Positions 13,067 to 26,274 are shown, numbered from the stretch's first letter. The stretch is DNA of 64,000 bases from Pterobdella sp. o SKG-2022 (GCA_964035795.1 OZ038321.1:5880996-5944995), one strand, 5' to 3'. Notes: generated by a model from the letters alone, not told the origin. Made by a program: numbers and translations.

Positions 13067-14940
13067 CTTATGAGTGTAACGAAAATAATCAAAATAATAA
13101 ATAAAACATAAAAAACAACAATAATAACTATGGGTAAAAAACAATAATGATAGGAATAATAAGAACAAAAACAATAAAAATAATAAGTGAAGGAATAAAG
13201 TTCATGGAAATAAATTTTAATTTTGGAAGCATCGTATCTATTTTTTTTTTTAAATAATTCTTCTGTTTTTACATTTTCCTGAATCACTTTTGAATACGCT
13301 TATTTCTAAAAACTATAAAATTTTATTTTCGCCTTCACATGGACCTCTTCTTTTTTTGAAACATAGGCCATCAATATTTAGCAATTCAGACTTTATTTTA
13401 CCAATAAGGTTATGCCTAAAAACAACTTAAGCTATTTAGTTAAACATCTTCCTAAAAAAATTTCTTTAGTTTTGAAGTTGAACAGAATTAGCAATAAGAA
13501 TTGTAAATATCTTGATGAAACAGGGATAATCATAAGATACAGGTATCAAGAAAGAATGATGAAGAGTTAACGTTAGGATTTGTGGTCAGGGGTGGGTCAT
13601 CATGCTTGTAAGATTTCTATTCTGTTTCGTCAAAAGGGTGGAGAAAGTTTAGCATTAAGAAGTTGTATCTTTATACTATAATGATAAAATATATCATCTA
13701 TTTGTTTGTATTTGTTTTATTTTCATTGTTTTATTCAAAGCTTTAACGTCTTAAATTGAAATTTATATTTTTGCTGACTTCCGTTCGATAAAAGACTTTG
13801 AATTGAAACAAAATATATATTCAAAAATTCATTGAGAAATCATTTTTTTAATACTTTCCAGTACTGCATTTGTATCATTGTCGTTTCATTTTATCATGAA
13901 ATTCATTATAAAGAAGACAGCTTATAGATTAAAATAGATTTTTTCCATCTTATAATTTCAACTTAACAAAGATTTGTTTTCAAATCCTAGTTCATATATC
14001 CTTTGTATAGTTATAGTATTACATTAATTTTAGAGTGCTCATAGTTTATTTGCAGTAATTAATTCTTCTTTCAAATAATTTATGATGTAGATTGAGAAAT
14101 ATATTCAAATTCTTTAAAACTGCCAAAATCTAATGTTTGCAATTTTTTTGAAAATCTTCATTCCAGAAATGTGCTGACAGTTGGAAAACATATTTTCTCT
14201 TGTCTATCATAGAATCTGTTCAGACTTTTGAGTGAAATTAATTTTGGAATATTAAATATCAGCACAAAACTAAACTGCTGAGATACTTTAATAGTACGTA
14301 TCCATTAATAATATAGCATTAAATAGATTTGAATAAAACATCATGGAGCTAGTAATCAAATAATTGCAAGAAACCTTAGTATTTAATGGATTAGAAATAA
14401 ATCATTTTTTTCTAATCTTTTGCGCGCATCCAATGCCAATTTATAAAGCGTTTTTAATCGGTGCAGACTTAGTGTAGTTGACATTTAATTCACTTCCTTT
14501 TCATCATGAACATAAAAACTGATTTGAACACAAATACCGTAAAACACCATTAAAAACAATTAGAAACTTGGAACTTCACTTGTAAACATTAAAATATAGA
14601 GTAGAATAATGAAGAATATAACATTGAATATAAATAAAGATACTATAAAATTAGAAAAAAAACTAAAATACCATCTCTGATTCTCAAAAACATTTTCTAA
14701 AGCCAAGAGCAAATCGTAAACAAAAAATTGTGCACTTAAATGTTTCATTTAGAAATTATAAAAAAAAACTTTGTGAAAAGATAAAATTTTCAAAAAGTGA
14801 AATTTTTTTTAATTGAACTAAAAAATTTTTTTCATAAAATGTTATTATCTCATTTGAAGATGTGAATGGTATTTTCAAAACAGTTTTCCATTATTTCTTT
14901 GGAAATAATTACTCCACTTTAATTTTAGACTCGTGCTTAC

Positions 14941-15119
14941 ATTTCTGTCCTATTTCACTGTTGCAAAACAAACACTTTTGTGTCATTTCAGAGACTTTTG
15001 AACAGTAAGTAATGAAAAATACTGGAAACAAGGCATAGTCACTGCTCGTTTTCATCATCATTTCGCGCCACAGAACTCTACACTTAATATTCAACAAAGG
15101 ATGGGAAGAAAAACTAAAG
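14941..15119 (-). CDS. Candidate Cys-containing exon
   Basis: The acceptor GGTTTTTTTAAATTTTTCAG is excellent and the donor AGAAAT|GTAAGC is strong. The open frame covers 59 codons: FSFSSHPLLNIKCRVLWREM, SSDYALFPVFFITYCSKVSE, MTQKCLFCNSEIGQK. The frame remains open upstream of the acceptor too (to 15286), but with a hydrophobic low-complexity text. Five cysteines suggest an extracellular or zinc-binding segment; no family is recognised. Confidence 0.45.
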
Positions 15120-16174
15120 CTGAAAAATTTAAAAAAACCAAAAAATGAATTTGCTTTTAATAATTCAAATACCACTGAAATAAACCAAACAATACAAGCG
15201 AAATATTTGAAAAATACAAGCAAAAAGTTTGATACACAATTCAAATATTTACATTTAGAAACTGAACAACAAGAAGTCAAAGTCACATTATGAAATATAC
15301 AAGCTCAAAAACACAGAACAAATACATGCCACGGAGCAGTAACCTTAACTTGGAAATGTGTTCAACGTATTTATTATATTAGTTTTTATAACAAAACTGC
15401 CAAAAACCAACAATTATCTTCTTGTAACAACCTACTCTTCATGAGATTTCAGTTTTTTTGCAATTTATCATCTACTCCGACTATTAAGCCTTGAGAATTT
15501 TTATTAGAAATTTGTTTATAATGATTTTTATACTATTTGTTGATAAAATTGAATTTTTTTGAGTAAATTATGATCCCAGTTTTAACTGAAAAAATCAATT
15601 CACAAAAAGTTTTCATTAAAATGAAAGTCAACTGCTGGACTTATTAAATTAAATAAATAACTCTTTTTTTAAAAAGTTCAAAAAAGCATACGGCAGAAGC
15701 CTCATCTTTCATCAGCTTTGTTACGCTAAGCATCGAATTCTCGAAGATAAAAGAACGATTTTAGGTTATCTTCATCTTAAAAAATCACCCAATCAATTCT
15801 CACACATTCAACAGAAAATCGAAAGCTGATTTTGAAAAACAATAAAAAAAATAGATAAAAAAATTTCATAAAATAGATTGGGAAAAAAAAAAACAAGTTT
15901 TATTGAAAAGCCTAACAAAATTTTACATAGTAAAAGCTAACAAAAATTTTTTTAAATTATTAAAATAGAATGAAAGAACAAAAAAATAAAGAATAAGGGA
16001 AATAAACGAATGAAAATTAATTGAATGAAATAATTTTTTAAAATAAATAGATAAAAAAATAAAAACAGAAAAATAAATGGATAAAAAAGGAATGATCAGA
16101 AGAAACAAGTAAGCTAACAAATGCTGTCTTTCCGTGTAGACTGCGTTTAAGCTGCCAGCTACTTGTTATTAGAT

Positions 16175-16300
16175 GATGCTTGGATGGGTGGGTGGATAAG
16201 TAGATGGATGTGTAGGTTGAAGAACAAGTTTATAGATAGCAGGATGGGTAAAGGATGGATGAGTGGATTGATACGCGTAACTAGATATATGATTGGTTGG
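16175..16300. repeat. Degenerate (GGAT)n tract
   Basis: Repeats of ggatgggtgggtggataagtag type. The short Trp/Met-rich frame across it is an artefact. Confidence 0.8.
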
Positions 16301-16676
16301 TGGATTAATGCATTAATAGATGTGAATGAACAGTTATATTTATTGGTAGAGAAATGAACAGAAAGACTAACAAATAGAGAAATATAAGATTGAGAATGAT
16401 TTGAAAGGACTTTAAAGGGTTAATGAATGGAGGGGGATATGTGGAGGCATAAAAGACCACTAAAACTAAGTAGCATTAACTCTATTCCTGCATCAGCCTC
16501 TAATACCTCACTAATAATCTAATCTTCGCCAAACTTTTATATCCCTCATTATCTGCTCTATAATACCACTTGCCGTTCTAATCCCTACATATCCAATAAT
16601 ATCCACACTGGCTAAGCCAATATCACAAAAACCATTCAATCACTTCGTAATCTCGTCTTATTCGTGGATATTCAGT

Positions 16677-16860
16677 TGTTTGTGTGTTTGTACTCTTGTG
16701 TTTTTGTGGATGAGTGTGTATGTGTATGTGAGCGTATATTTGTAAATTTTGGTATATGTCTGTTTCTATAGGTTTGTAGATGGACGCTTATATGTATGTA
16801 TGTGTGTGTACGTGTGTGTTGGTATACCTGTGTATGTGTGGGTGTGTAGGCTACATTCAA
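16677..16860. repeat. Degenerate (GT)n tract
   Basis: Imperfect tgtgtgtatgtgtg repeats. Open frames on both strands here are low-complexity by-products. Confidence 0.8.
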
Positions 16861-17359
16861 AATGCTTTAAACTATTTTGTTTTATTTTTTCATGCTACTC
16901 TTTTTATTTTTATTTCATTGAATTCTTCATACATATATTGTTTATAAAATTTGATTATGAATTTATATAGTTATTTTTTGTCTATATTTTTTATAAAATT
17001 TTATACTTTTAATTAATAAATATTTTTTCTTTTTCTCTAATGTTTTTTATTCTCTCTTATAGAACCATTTTTATTGATATATTTGTTTTCCATTCAATAA
17101 AAACAATTTAAAAGTTTTTTTTCTCTGAATATTTTTTAATAAAGGAAAAACAATGAAATAAACGGAAAAATTCATTATTCCAGAAAAAAATAACTGACAA
17201 AAAGAGGAATAAATTGGAAATAAAATAAAAATTTCAATAAAAATTAAAAAATGTGGAGTTTAAAAAATAATAGAAAAAAAAATAAAAAATGGAAAGGAAA
17301 AAACTTTTCTGCAATAATAAGTAGATTTGAATAGACCAAATCTAACAAGGACTTCTTAC

Positions 17360-17428
17360 AATTGACTGTCCTTCAAACCACTGGCACTTTGATGGACTTG
17401 TGACTGCTCGTGAGGGCCACACACAAAT
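17360..17428 (-). CDS. Candidate exon
   Basis: The acceptor AAAGTTTTTCTTGCGAAG and the donor TCAATT|GTAAGAAG are both strong, and G+C is well above the flanks. Two frames are open: FVCGPHEQSQVHQSASGLKD (fits the phase of 14941-15119) and ICVWPSRAVTSPSKCQWFEG (phase 0). Confidence 0.45.
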
Positions 17429-18837
17429 CTTCGCAAGAAAAACTTTTAGTTTTCAGATTTGGATAACTGATTGAATGGAAAAAAATACTTATTCAAAAAA
17501 ATCTGCATTTTCTAGAATCTGTTTGGATAAATAATTTTTGAAGAATAAATTAACTTTTTCTAAAATGTTTTTATTTTTTAATTTTCAAACTTTTTCGAAG
17601 AAAATGATGGCATAAACACAAGTTTATTTCAAGCTGTTCCAATAAAACCCCGAAAAAAGTTGTAATCTTTCATGTTTTATAATTAGAAAATATCAAAAAC
17701 AAGCTTTTTTACAGAAGAATAAACGAAAGATGATTTCAGCAGAAACAAAAGTGGGAAAAAATCCTCCAACTTCAAAGACCATCATTTTTCAGTTTCATTA
17801 AAGTTGTGTTCTTAAAAAACTTATGCACTGTTTTCGCTTAAAAAAACCTCAAATTCTTAATTAAAAATATGAGAACTTTTGCTGTTATGGCAAAATTTTA
17901 AAATTTACACTGGCTTCTAAAACATTATAATTCTTCTGGGAATATTTTGTGGAGAATTTGTGAGATATTTAGAAATTTATAAGACATTTTGACTTCAATT
18001 TTTGTTTTGTTTCTCATCTACAGCATGAAATTTAAGAAAACTTGGATTAATCTTATTATTTTCTCAATGAATTTCTCATAAAACACAACTTCATTCTTCT
18101 CATTGCTTTTTAAACCCTATATTTAAAGTAAAAAAACATCCCATTTTTATTAACTCTTCATCTTGCATACTACTATGTTCACATATTCTAATTTGCCTCA
18201 AATTTGTTCGAATTCTTAAAAGTTGTTTGACTTATTCATCATTATAACACATTATTTCTTATTTAATATCCTTTCGGTAGTAAGATTAGCAATAAATTCA
18301 ATTAGTCTTCAAATGCATCAGCAATTTAGAGGAAAAAATACGTTTGCCAGTGGTTTTCTAGAAAGATTTTCGTATAAACTTGCACTACTAGCTTTTTCGA
18401 TCAATAAAACTATTTAAATTTATTAGAAACAATTATTTTTAGTTTTTTAAGTTTTTAGAGCCTTGGAATAAGAAGTAAACTAATATTAGTAAACTTTTCA
18501 GCTGTCAGGTCTGAGGTACAATGGTAGTTTGGTCAATATTATAATCATACATATATATTTTAATGGATAACAGTAAAAGAAATTATACAATGTTACTGAA
18601 TTTGATTTAAAAATTTCATGAATATAAGATAAACTGGAAAAACAATTGAAACTTAGGTACGGCTTTTATTGAATAAAAATGAAAATGATACTAAAAATTG
18701 TACAGACATCTCACTTAGTTTTTCTGTTGTTTAAGTTTCACTTTTAAAAAATAAAAGTTCACAAAAAAACTCGAACTCATCTAGAAACACAATTTTTGGT
18801 TGTTTGATGACAATAAATGCATCTAAAAAACTGTTAC

Positions 18838-18903
18838 ATTAGAGGCCGGATTTTCAAATTGATTAGCGTCAAACGCTGTTTATGATTCGTAATGGAAGCT
18901 CGA
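18838..18903 (-). CDS. Candidate exon
   Basis: Acceptor AACCACAAAGCTTTCTGCAAG and donor CTAAT|GTAACA. The open frame reads RASITNHKQRLTLINLKIRP and leaves two bases, matching the next candidate at 17428. No family is recognised. Confidence 0.35.
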
Positions 18904-19215
18904 CTTGCAGAAAGCTTTGTGGTTTTGTAGTAAACTTCAAAACAATGTTTTGTGTTATTCAAATCAAACTGTAATAATACTGCTTCTGATATTAGTATAA
19001 AAATCTGAATTAACTATTCTTTGTATTGATACCGTAATCTGTCCACCAACCCTTAAAATTAATTATAAATGTTATGATTATTTTTTTTTTTATTCTCTCA
19101 TTTTGGTTTAAAATTTAATGAGTTTGTTTGATAAAAACTAAAAAATTGATATGTTGAAACCAAGACTCAACCTCAAACAGTGAAATCACCTATCTTTCAA
19201 AAAAGTTCAGAGATA

Positions 19216-19341
19216 ATGGAAACCAAGCATTTTAGGTCTGGTTTAATTTGAACTTTTGACAAAACAGCTTTAAAACCTCTCCTTTCTAAACAATTCTGTC
19301 TGACATCAACAAGAGAAACGTCTTTATGCTGGAAATGACGG
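19216..19341 (-). CDS. Candidate exon or small coding segment
   Basis: After the acceptor CAATTCTGCCGTCATTTCCAG a phase-0 frame of about 41 codons is open: HKDVSLVDVRQNCLERRGFK, then KVQIKPDLKCLVSIISELF and a stop. No strong donor is seen inside, so it may be a terminal exon. Confidence 0.3.
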
Positions 19342-19999
19342 CAGAATTGCAGGATTTTATCTTTTTATGAATGCCCCACGAAATAAAGAAACTTTGCTCA
19401 GCTGTATCAAATTTATGTATTTTGAATTAACAAACTTCATATCCTAAGTTGAATTAATGTAGTATTTTTTAAAATGAAGTAAAACTAAATAAATCACTTT
19501 CAGTGAAAAAAATTTTTTTTTATTTTTCTCCAAAAAGCTTTCAAGAGCTTGATCACAAGGTGCGTATAAGCCTTTTTATATCCATATATGGCTTATTTTG
19601 TTTGAAAACTTATACATTTATCATATGCATTGATGTGGCTGAAAGTTTGGCAGTATTTGAAAACTCAAAAAAATTTAAGAGCTTTGAAGATTGCTAATTA
19701 AATAAATAAAATACATCAACGAAATAAACTGAGATTAGCTCATCCACGTCGCTCTAAAAACCCACAAATATACAACAAAATTGAAAAACACATTCACATA
19801 CTACATAATAAAAAATTTATTTTTAAAAATAGAAAAAAAAAAGATTTGAAACCTGAAAAATAGAAATTAGGCTACCAAAAAAACTGAAAATTTAATAACC
19901 TTGTTTTGAATGATACCAAAAGCTTGGCGACACTTCATACCTGTATAAAAATATGTATAAATGATACATATGGGTCTCATAGTTAGATAGACATCATTG

Positions 20000-20075
20000 T
20001 ATATCCTCACAGTCAACTATCAAAAACGTTGTACCTAGGAAGTGTTCGATTCCCGGTCTAGACGAAGTTTTGATA
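20000..20075 (+). repeat. Possible tRNA-like relic with a B box
   Basis: GTGTTCGATTCCCGG at about 20045 fits a B box. An A-box-like tagttagatagacatc lies about 60 nt upstream. The following gacgaagttttgat recurs at about 31680 after a degenerate copy, suggesting a dispersed element. No cloverleaf can be drawn. Confidence 0.3.
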
Positions 20076-20282
20076 CTGAGTCGTTTTCATTGTCACTTGT
20101 ATATTAAATTTTTGAATATTCATAACTTCATTCGTTTTACTTTTGATGAGTACATGCATTCAAATTAATCACTACAATTTCCGATACGTTCATGGCAATC
20201 CCACCATTTGCACTCAACCACCTCAACTCCCTCGGTAATTGGAGTATTAGCGGATGTATATATCAAAACACATTAATACCCT

Positions 20283-20528
20283 CTAATAAGATTGACACAT
20301 GGTAGAAAGTTTGTTTATTTTTACCTTTTCACCAGACCACCCATGTATCCTGTGCTTCAAGTCCAATACTGTTTTTATTAGTACGTCAAGCTTAACGGAA
20401 TGTTCGATTAGGTGACAAGCGTTATCAAGTAGCAGAGAGGGTGTTTTTGAGTTTGAAATTGTATGGAGGTTGTGGTGGCATTTTTGACGTGAAACTGGTT
20501 TCTTAAAGCTTTTTTTTTGGTATATCAA
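20283..20528 (-). CDS. Candidate exon, 81-codon open frame
   Basis: The frame includes SRQKCHHNLHTISNSKTPSL and LIEHSVKLDVLIKTVLDLKH, then HGWSGEK followed by a donor AAAAG|GTAAAA at 20325. Hydrophobic spacing in KLDVLIKTVLDLKHRI suits a helix. An overlapping frame is partly open. No acceptor is clear and no family is recognised. Confidence 0.35.
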   Translation of the reverse strand: MIYQKKSFKKPVSRQKCHHNLHTISNSKTPSLLLDNACHLIEHSVKLDVLIKTVLDLKHRIHGWSGEKVKINKLSTMCQSY

Positions 20529-20859
20529 ACTTTTTGAGAATTTTATTTAATCTTATTCTTAGCTTTTAGTAATTTTGCATTTAATATTTTTTTGTTTCGA
20601 CAAAATTTTTGTTCGTATTAGGAAATAATTAATATTTTCTGAAAGGCTTCCCAACACATCAGTGAAATAGAAAAAATATTTTGAAAAAGTACCAGTAATA
20701 ATAGTAATAGTAGTAAAAGCAGAATTAATATTATTCGCTTTATATGAGCAGTAGTATCATTACATTATTTCCATCATTATTACTCTAAAGTTTCTCAATT
20801 CATCATCTGATATTATCATTGTTCTTTCAGTAAAACTCTCAAACACCACCCACCATTCA

Positions 20860-20960
20860 TCCTTCTCCCATCCATCTTATTACCAGCCATCCCATACCCA
20901 TCTCATCCATCATTTTACCATCATCAGCTATACTCACAACTTTTTTATTCATTCATCCAG
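20860..20960. repeat. Short degenerate (CATC)n tract
   Basis: Imperfect catccatc-type repeats between AT-rich flanks; nothing else is seen. Confidence 0.6.
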
Positions 20961-21438
20961 AAAGATTGTTTTACTTCCACCCATCAAGAATCGTTCTTTC
21001 TGTTATTATTCAGCGCACTTTTATATATTTTTATACTCGTTTTTGTTGGATGCTTTTAATTAACATAGTTGTACTTTAGTGCCAATTATATCATAGCGTT
21101 TATGAAATTAAGAATTATTTTTTATTAGAAGTCTTTGTAGATTACTAAACTGCAGGAAAAATAATTTATATTAGTAAGCCAACATTATAATAAAAAGAAA
21201 TAACAAATAGAACTTAATTTTTATTTCTAGTTAGACATAAAACAAAAAAAATTCATATTAGTTTCATGGTAATTTAAATTTTTATGAAAAAAAAATTAAA
21301 AAATGAATTATTTATTAAAAAAATAAATTAAAAAAATCGAATATTATATAAATAATAATCAAAACAACAAATATATGAATAAATGAGAGCTAAGTAGATG
21401 GAGGCAATATAAAAAATATTAGGAGGTTATTCAAATAG

Positions 21439-21597
21439 CAGGCGCGTGATGGAGGCTTTGGGAAATCAGAAGTGCAAACATTTCAAGGCAATCAGCTGTG
21501 GTTGTTTATAGTGGATGTGCAGCAGAGGCTTAAAAATTTATGGCAACATAACAAAATAACAGCATCAATTCAACAAAATATTTATAATAAAACTTAA
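21439..21597 (+). CDS. Candidate terminal exon
   Basis: After the acceptor ggaggttattcaaatag a 52-codon frame reads QARDGGFGKSEVQTFQGNQL, WLFIVDVQQRLKNLWQHNKI and TASIQQNIYNKT to TAA. There is no in-frame start, the first half is G+C-rich relative to the flanks, and AATAAA overlaps the end. No family is recognised. Confidence 0.35.
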   Translation, partial: QARDGGFGKSEVQTFQGNQLWLFIVDVQQRLKNLWQHNKITASIQQNIYNKT

Positions 21598-21599
21598 AT

Positions 21600-24370
21600 A
21601 AGAAAAAAAAACAACAACAGAAAAATGAAAGTAATATTGATAATAACAAATAGACATTAAAATGCTTGAAAAAAGCAGGTTGTTTCGATGCCTTCACAGG
21701 CCTCTACCAAGAACCTCAAAAGAGAACGAATGGAAAGTAGGAGATTTCAAATCATTTGTATTATAGTAGTATAAACTTATATGGTATGTGGAAAAAGGAA
21801 AAAACTGTATAGATTTTAGTAATATGTGTTATATTAAAATAAATTATAATAAAACGTAAAATATTCGACTATTTAAAAGTTTCGGTCATGTACTGAGCAA
21901 AAAAAAGAATTAAAAAGCTCAAAAGTCTATATAGATGGTTGTTAAAAGAAGTGTTGGCCAAAGGCTAAGTTGAAAGCCAAATAATGTCAATTTGCAGCAA
22001 GAAAATGTTTCATATGGGAAAAAATATAAATTGATGGTAGATGAGGTTGTAAACCTCTTCCTAATTAGGGTAAATCTGGCCTTGCCTTAACAAAGATGGA
22101 TTCATGTTCCACCTATCTATCTCATATACTTTTATATCATATATTATTTCATTAATATCATAATTGAAGAGAATTTCTGAATCTGTTGAGGTAATATAGT
22201 TGTAGGCAGTAAATGCTGATTAATATTGATTGGTTTTGCTTGCTTACAGCTCATAATGTGGAATCCTCCCTTTTAATTATTAACTAATCTACTCTTCTTT
22301 TCACGACTCCTATTAATTTTTGATAAGTTTTTTATTTATCTCTAAAAAAACATTTTGCAGAGAAATATTCAAGGTTGAGAACTCTTACAATGATCTAAAA
22401 CAATATTACCTTCATTACAGAAATTTTAAAATTTCATTCTCACCTTTTTTACGTTTTTATGTGTGATTTCGTCTGGTTAAAAATCTTTTGAAATTATCTT
22501 CACACTACATATAAATTCACCTTTGTTTTTTATGAATTTTTTTTCATGGAAAACTAGGCGTTTTTTCATCATAAAACTTTCCTCTGTTTTCAATATTTAT
22601 TCTCCAACGTTCAGGTGTTAAATCAGCTATATTGAATAAAATTATATATATGTTAGAGCAGGATTGAACATTTCAAAAAAATGGATAGAAGGAATTATAT
22701 GGTTTAACATGATTACAACTAGACTCTATAGAAATATCATAACATATTAAAAAAACTATTTTTTTTTCAATTTTCACCCGGTTATATGGGGGTTTTGAGC
22801 ACATTTTTAATGAAAGCAAAATTGACATAATTTTAGATAAGTTCAGCTTTATTAATTACTCAAAACAACTTTATTCTAACGTTTTTATGAACAGACAAAA
22901 ATCTTTTGCTAATCAGCACTACATAATGTAGGTTAATTCATTAAAAGCTTCAAAAATTTTTGTCAAGAAACTCTTGTGTGGTTGCCATTACATTAGTAAT
23001 GAAAAATGGCTTGCATTCTGTACAATTATCCATGCTTCTTTTAACGGCTCAAGTGTATTTTCCATTTAGTTAAGTTAATTTATATTGATTTATTTGTTTA
23101 ATTTTTGTTTGATTAGTTATTTGTTTTCAGGTTTCATAAGTTTAAATTTTGTATTTCAAGTTTTCTGTACCAAAATATTATCAATTCAAATTTTCATATT
23201 CTTCACAGAATTTGAAAATATTTTCATTATGCATTGGTTTAGTGTTTTATCCATAAAACAGACTAAAAAACTACTAAAAAAATCAGTTAAAAATCTAGAA
23301 AAATTGAATACTATTGAAAAAAATTAGTGTATATTCTCAATAAAAGCTTTTTCAGAAAAGTCATTAGGGGTTTTTGAGGGTTCTCAAAATCATCGATCTC
23401 TTCATAGCACCCAAAAATAAACATAACCACATAATATGATATGGAATATAAAGATTGATATTAATGAGATTATGAAACGCAAAAATTTAAAGATATGACA
23501 AAACAAGGATAGTACAACTGATATGAGCAAAAGTTAGGATGAAAATATGAGTAACTATACAAAAGCTTATAGTTATGATTGTTATGACAAGGGGTTCCAA
23601 TGTTGAACTGGATCAAAATTAGTGTCCATATCTGATGTTTTTTTATTATAATTTAGATAACAGTAGTTTTTGGTAGCAGGTATGCACAAACTGATATTTT
23701 TGTATCATCGTCATTTGGTGGATAATCCCATTTGCAAGGTAAGGCAAACTTTCTGAAATGTGGAACGGGAGATATTGAACTCCGATAATTTTGAATTGAA
23801 AGTTAGCTCTCATTAGCAGTCTATAAAAATTTTTCAAAAATTACGCTATACTATTATCAATAATCTAGGTCGACTACTGTCAACCCCAAATTCTAGGACA
23901 TTTACAGCAGTATAATCTAAGAAGATAAGTGCTAAAAGAAATAATTATAATTGCAATAAAAAGCAAGCATAGTTATTGTTTAATAACCATGAAATATTTG
24001 TTCATAAGGTTCAGACACATCATTATGGAAATCGTTTGAAGATTTCATAACTGTTGAAATCTTGAAAAGCAATGCTTCAATGTGATTGTTTTTTTTCAAT
24101 ATAATGCTTTATTCGACTCAATTTATTTTTGAAAATGTAGAAAATTTTTTTTATTCTTTTGTAGGAATCAATTTTCAAAAATCTTCATTATTAATTCACG
24201 TTTTTTTTTGAATTTTAAGTTCTCAGATTTTAAACAACTTCTCGATAGAAAGCTTTCTTTCGTTATTTTCAATTCGCTAACGATTTTTTTCTTATATTTT
24301 TCATTCACTCAATGCCTTTTTTTAATTTTATTTTTCTAATTAAAAAATTTCAATTAAAGTTAAAATAAAC
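21600..24370. other. Non-coding stretch with repeat R1
   Basis: A strong-looking + acceptor ttttgcttgcttacag at about 22252 is followed only by 8-11 codons before a stop. A small hairpin gaggttgtaaacctc is at about 22046. Nothing else beyond chance frames and repeat R1. Confidence 0.5.
23680..23870 (+). repeat. Dispersed repeat family R1, copy 1
   Basis: It shares acaaactgatatt, aaggcaaact, gtggaacgg, gataatttt.aa and gcagtctataaaaattttt with the copy at 51.77 kb, in the same order and orientation. Both end in tatcaataatctag. No coding frame is evident; it may be a non-autonomous element. Confidence 0.7.
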
Positions 24371-24372
24371 TT

Positions 24373-24597
24373 TTGCCAAGATACGCACAAATCTGTAAAA
24401 AAAACTTCAATTTTCCATACCTGAGACTACATTTATATTTATATAGCAAGCTTTTCACAAAACTACAGCTTGCATCAGAGGCGCTGGAAACGATAAATTC
24501 TCATAATTTTTCATCGCACAACTTTCAAAAACAGAATTGTGAAAGAATTAAATATTCCAACGACTTGAGCCTGGTGTTTCAAATGAAGATGGATTGA
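24373..24597 (+). CDS. Candidate exon within a 74-codon frame
   Basis: The convincing part follows a possible acceptor cacaaaactacag at about 24469: LASEALETINSHNFSSHNFQ, KQNCERIKYSNDLSLVFQMK. A possible donor is GAGCCTG|GTGTTT. Confidence 0.28.
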   Translation: MPRYAQICKKNFNFPYLRLHLYLYSKLFTKLQLASEALETINSHNFSSHNFQKQNCERIKYSNDLSLVFQMKMD

Positions 24598-25569
24598 TAC
24601 ATGAAAGATTAATAGAACATATGGAAATGTACTTTAGGCTACGAGGTCTGTAACCTCATACGTTGACGCCACTTATTTGGTGTTTTTGAGTGTGATTCAT
24701 ATATTCTATAGTATCATGTAATTTTTTTTCAATTCCATTCATTTATGTCTTAGATTTTATTGTAATATCATTTTGTTTTTTTAGTTTTGTTTACCTTACT
24801 GTGGCTTTCTTTCTTTTTCTCATTTTGTTTGTTTCACAGTAATTTATTTTTTCTAATTCAATTCTATTTATTTCATTAAATTTTTATAAAATAAGTTCAT
24901 CATACTTCGATAAATTTTTGTGTTAAATTTGATCTTTCATTTTTGAGTTCAATTGATTTTTTTTTATTTTGTATGCCTCCCATGAATTACATGTACTGTC
25001 TTATACCTCGAAATTTTGTATTATCATCTGTCTTGTTATAATGTCTTTTTATTTTGGAGTTTATTGTATTGCTTTGAGAGTATAAAAATTTAAAAAATAA
25101 TTTTTTCAATATAAAACATATAAAAGATTGAGCAAACTTGGATGAAATTTACGGAGAGAAACATAGCAATATAGATAATATTTAATATAAAAAATAAACA
25201 CTATTAACTTCATAAAATCTTAAAACAAAAAAAAACGTGGAATAATGATGAGAAAAAAGATAGAAGTATTCAATTGCTTAGTGCTGTTGAGAGAAGATAA
25301 AGGATTGCCTCGCATTGTTGTCTACACACCGGTTTCCATAGGATTAATACACACTTAAAATAAATTAAATGCATTTAAAGTGATTAAATGCATTTTTGGC
25401 ACTATTTAAGTAAAAAAAATTTTCCATTTTGTTATAATAAATAATTATATTATTATATATATTTCACGATTTATATTATAAAACGATAAAAATAGGATTT
25501 TTTTAGCGCAGTATTGTTGTTTCAAAGCGTTGTTTAAAACCTAGTTTATAAAAGGCACTGAAAAAAAAA

Positions 25570-25660
25570 ACCAGTTGTGGGCTAAGCAAGGAATCGCACC
25601 AGAGACCTTTGGATTTTAAGCCTGAAGCTTTACCGACTGAGCTATACAGACAGCTTACGT
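25570..25660 (-). repeat. tRNA-Lys-like pseudo-tRNA or SINE head
   Basis: The minus strand reads TATAGCTCAGTCGGTAAAGC (A box) and later GGTGCGATTCC (B-box-like). Overall it aligns to a tRNA-Lys backbone. The anticodon region reads TAA where Lys would have TTT, the anticodon stem has two mismatches and the acceptor ends do not pair. It is therefore a decayed tRNA-derived sequence. Confidence 0.6.
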
Positions 25661-25854
25661 ATAACTAATTTCCCGACAGCATGTATGTTGCAAGACTGTG
25701 AGACTTTTCAAGCATTGTATTGGTTATTGATGATAGGTAATTAAATTGTAGAAAAGCATTGGAAGCTACAGTTTTTGGCTGTTTTTCAATCATTGTAATA
25801 TTCTTCACTCTAAGATTACTGCTGTTATTATTGACGTAAAATAGCCGGAAATCA

Positions 25855-25937
25855 ATATAATAGAAACAAACACTAAGGTTTATTGAGAAACTTAATACAC
25901 GAAGCTTTTCGTAAGAGTATCTACATTATCTAGTGTC
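25855..25937 (+). repeat. Dispersed repeat R2, copy 1
   Basis: About 80 bp are nearly identical, in inverted orientation, to 50046-50124. Shared text includes taatagaaacaaacactaag, gtttattgagaaacttaata and gtaagagtatctacattatc. The only clear difference is a 4-nt insertion next to aagctt. The high identity implies recent spread. Confidence 0.85.
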
Positions 25938-26274
25938 TATTATAATTATTTTAATTTCCATCATTATTCATCATTATTTTTATTTTTACAACGGTCTTTT
26001 AATGATGATTCGCACGCTTATTTTTATTACAATGCGTTTTGCTATATTGTCTTTCAGCAGCGTTTTATTATATTTCTGACGGTGAATTTTATTACATTAG
26101 CAAAGTTATGTTTTCCATTGATGATATTGAGAATTTATTTTAGTATATTGTTTTCACCGTAATGCTACTGCCATTCTTTAAGCAGCTTGGACTCATATTA
26201 TGGACTCTATAAAATAATGTTCAAAAAAACTTAACTTTTCTATTTTTATTTTTTTTTATTTTTTTCATTATTCA

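Noticed and set aside
12818..13287. Two overlapping minus frames of 118 and 112 codons
   Set aside because: They lie in A/T-biased DNA and are mutually exclusive; a third frame across 13002-13066 fits splice phase better.
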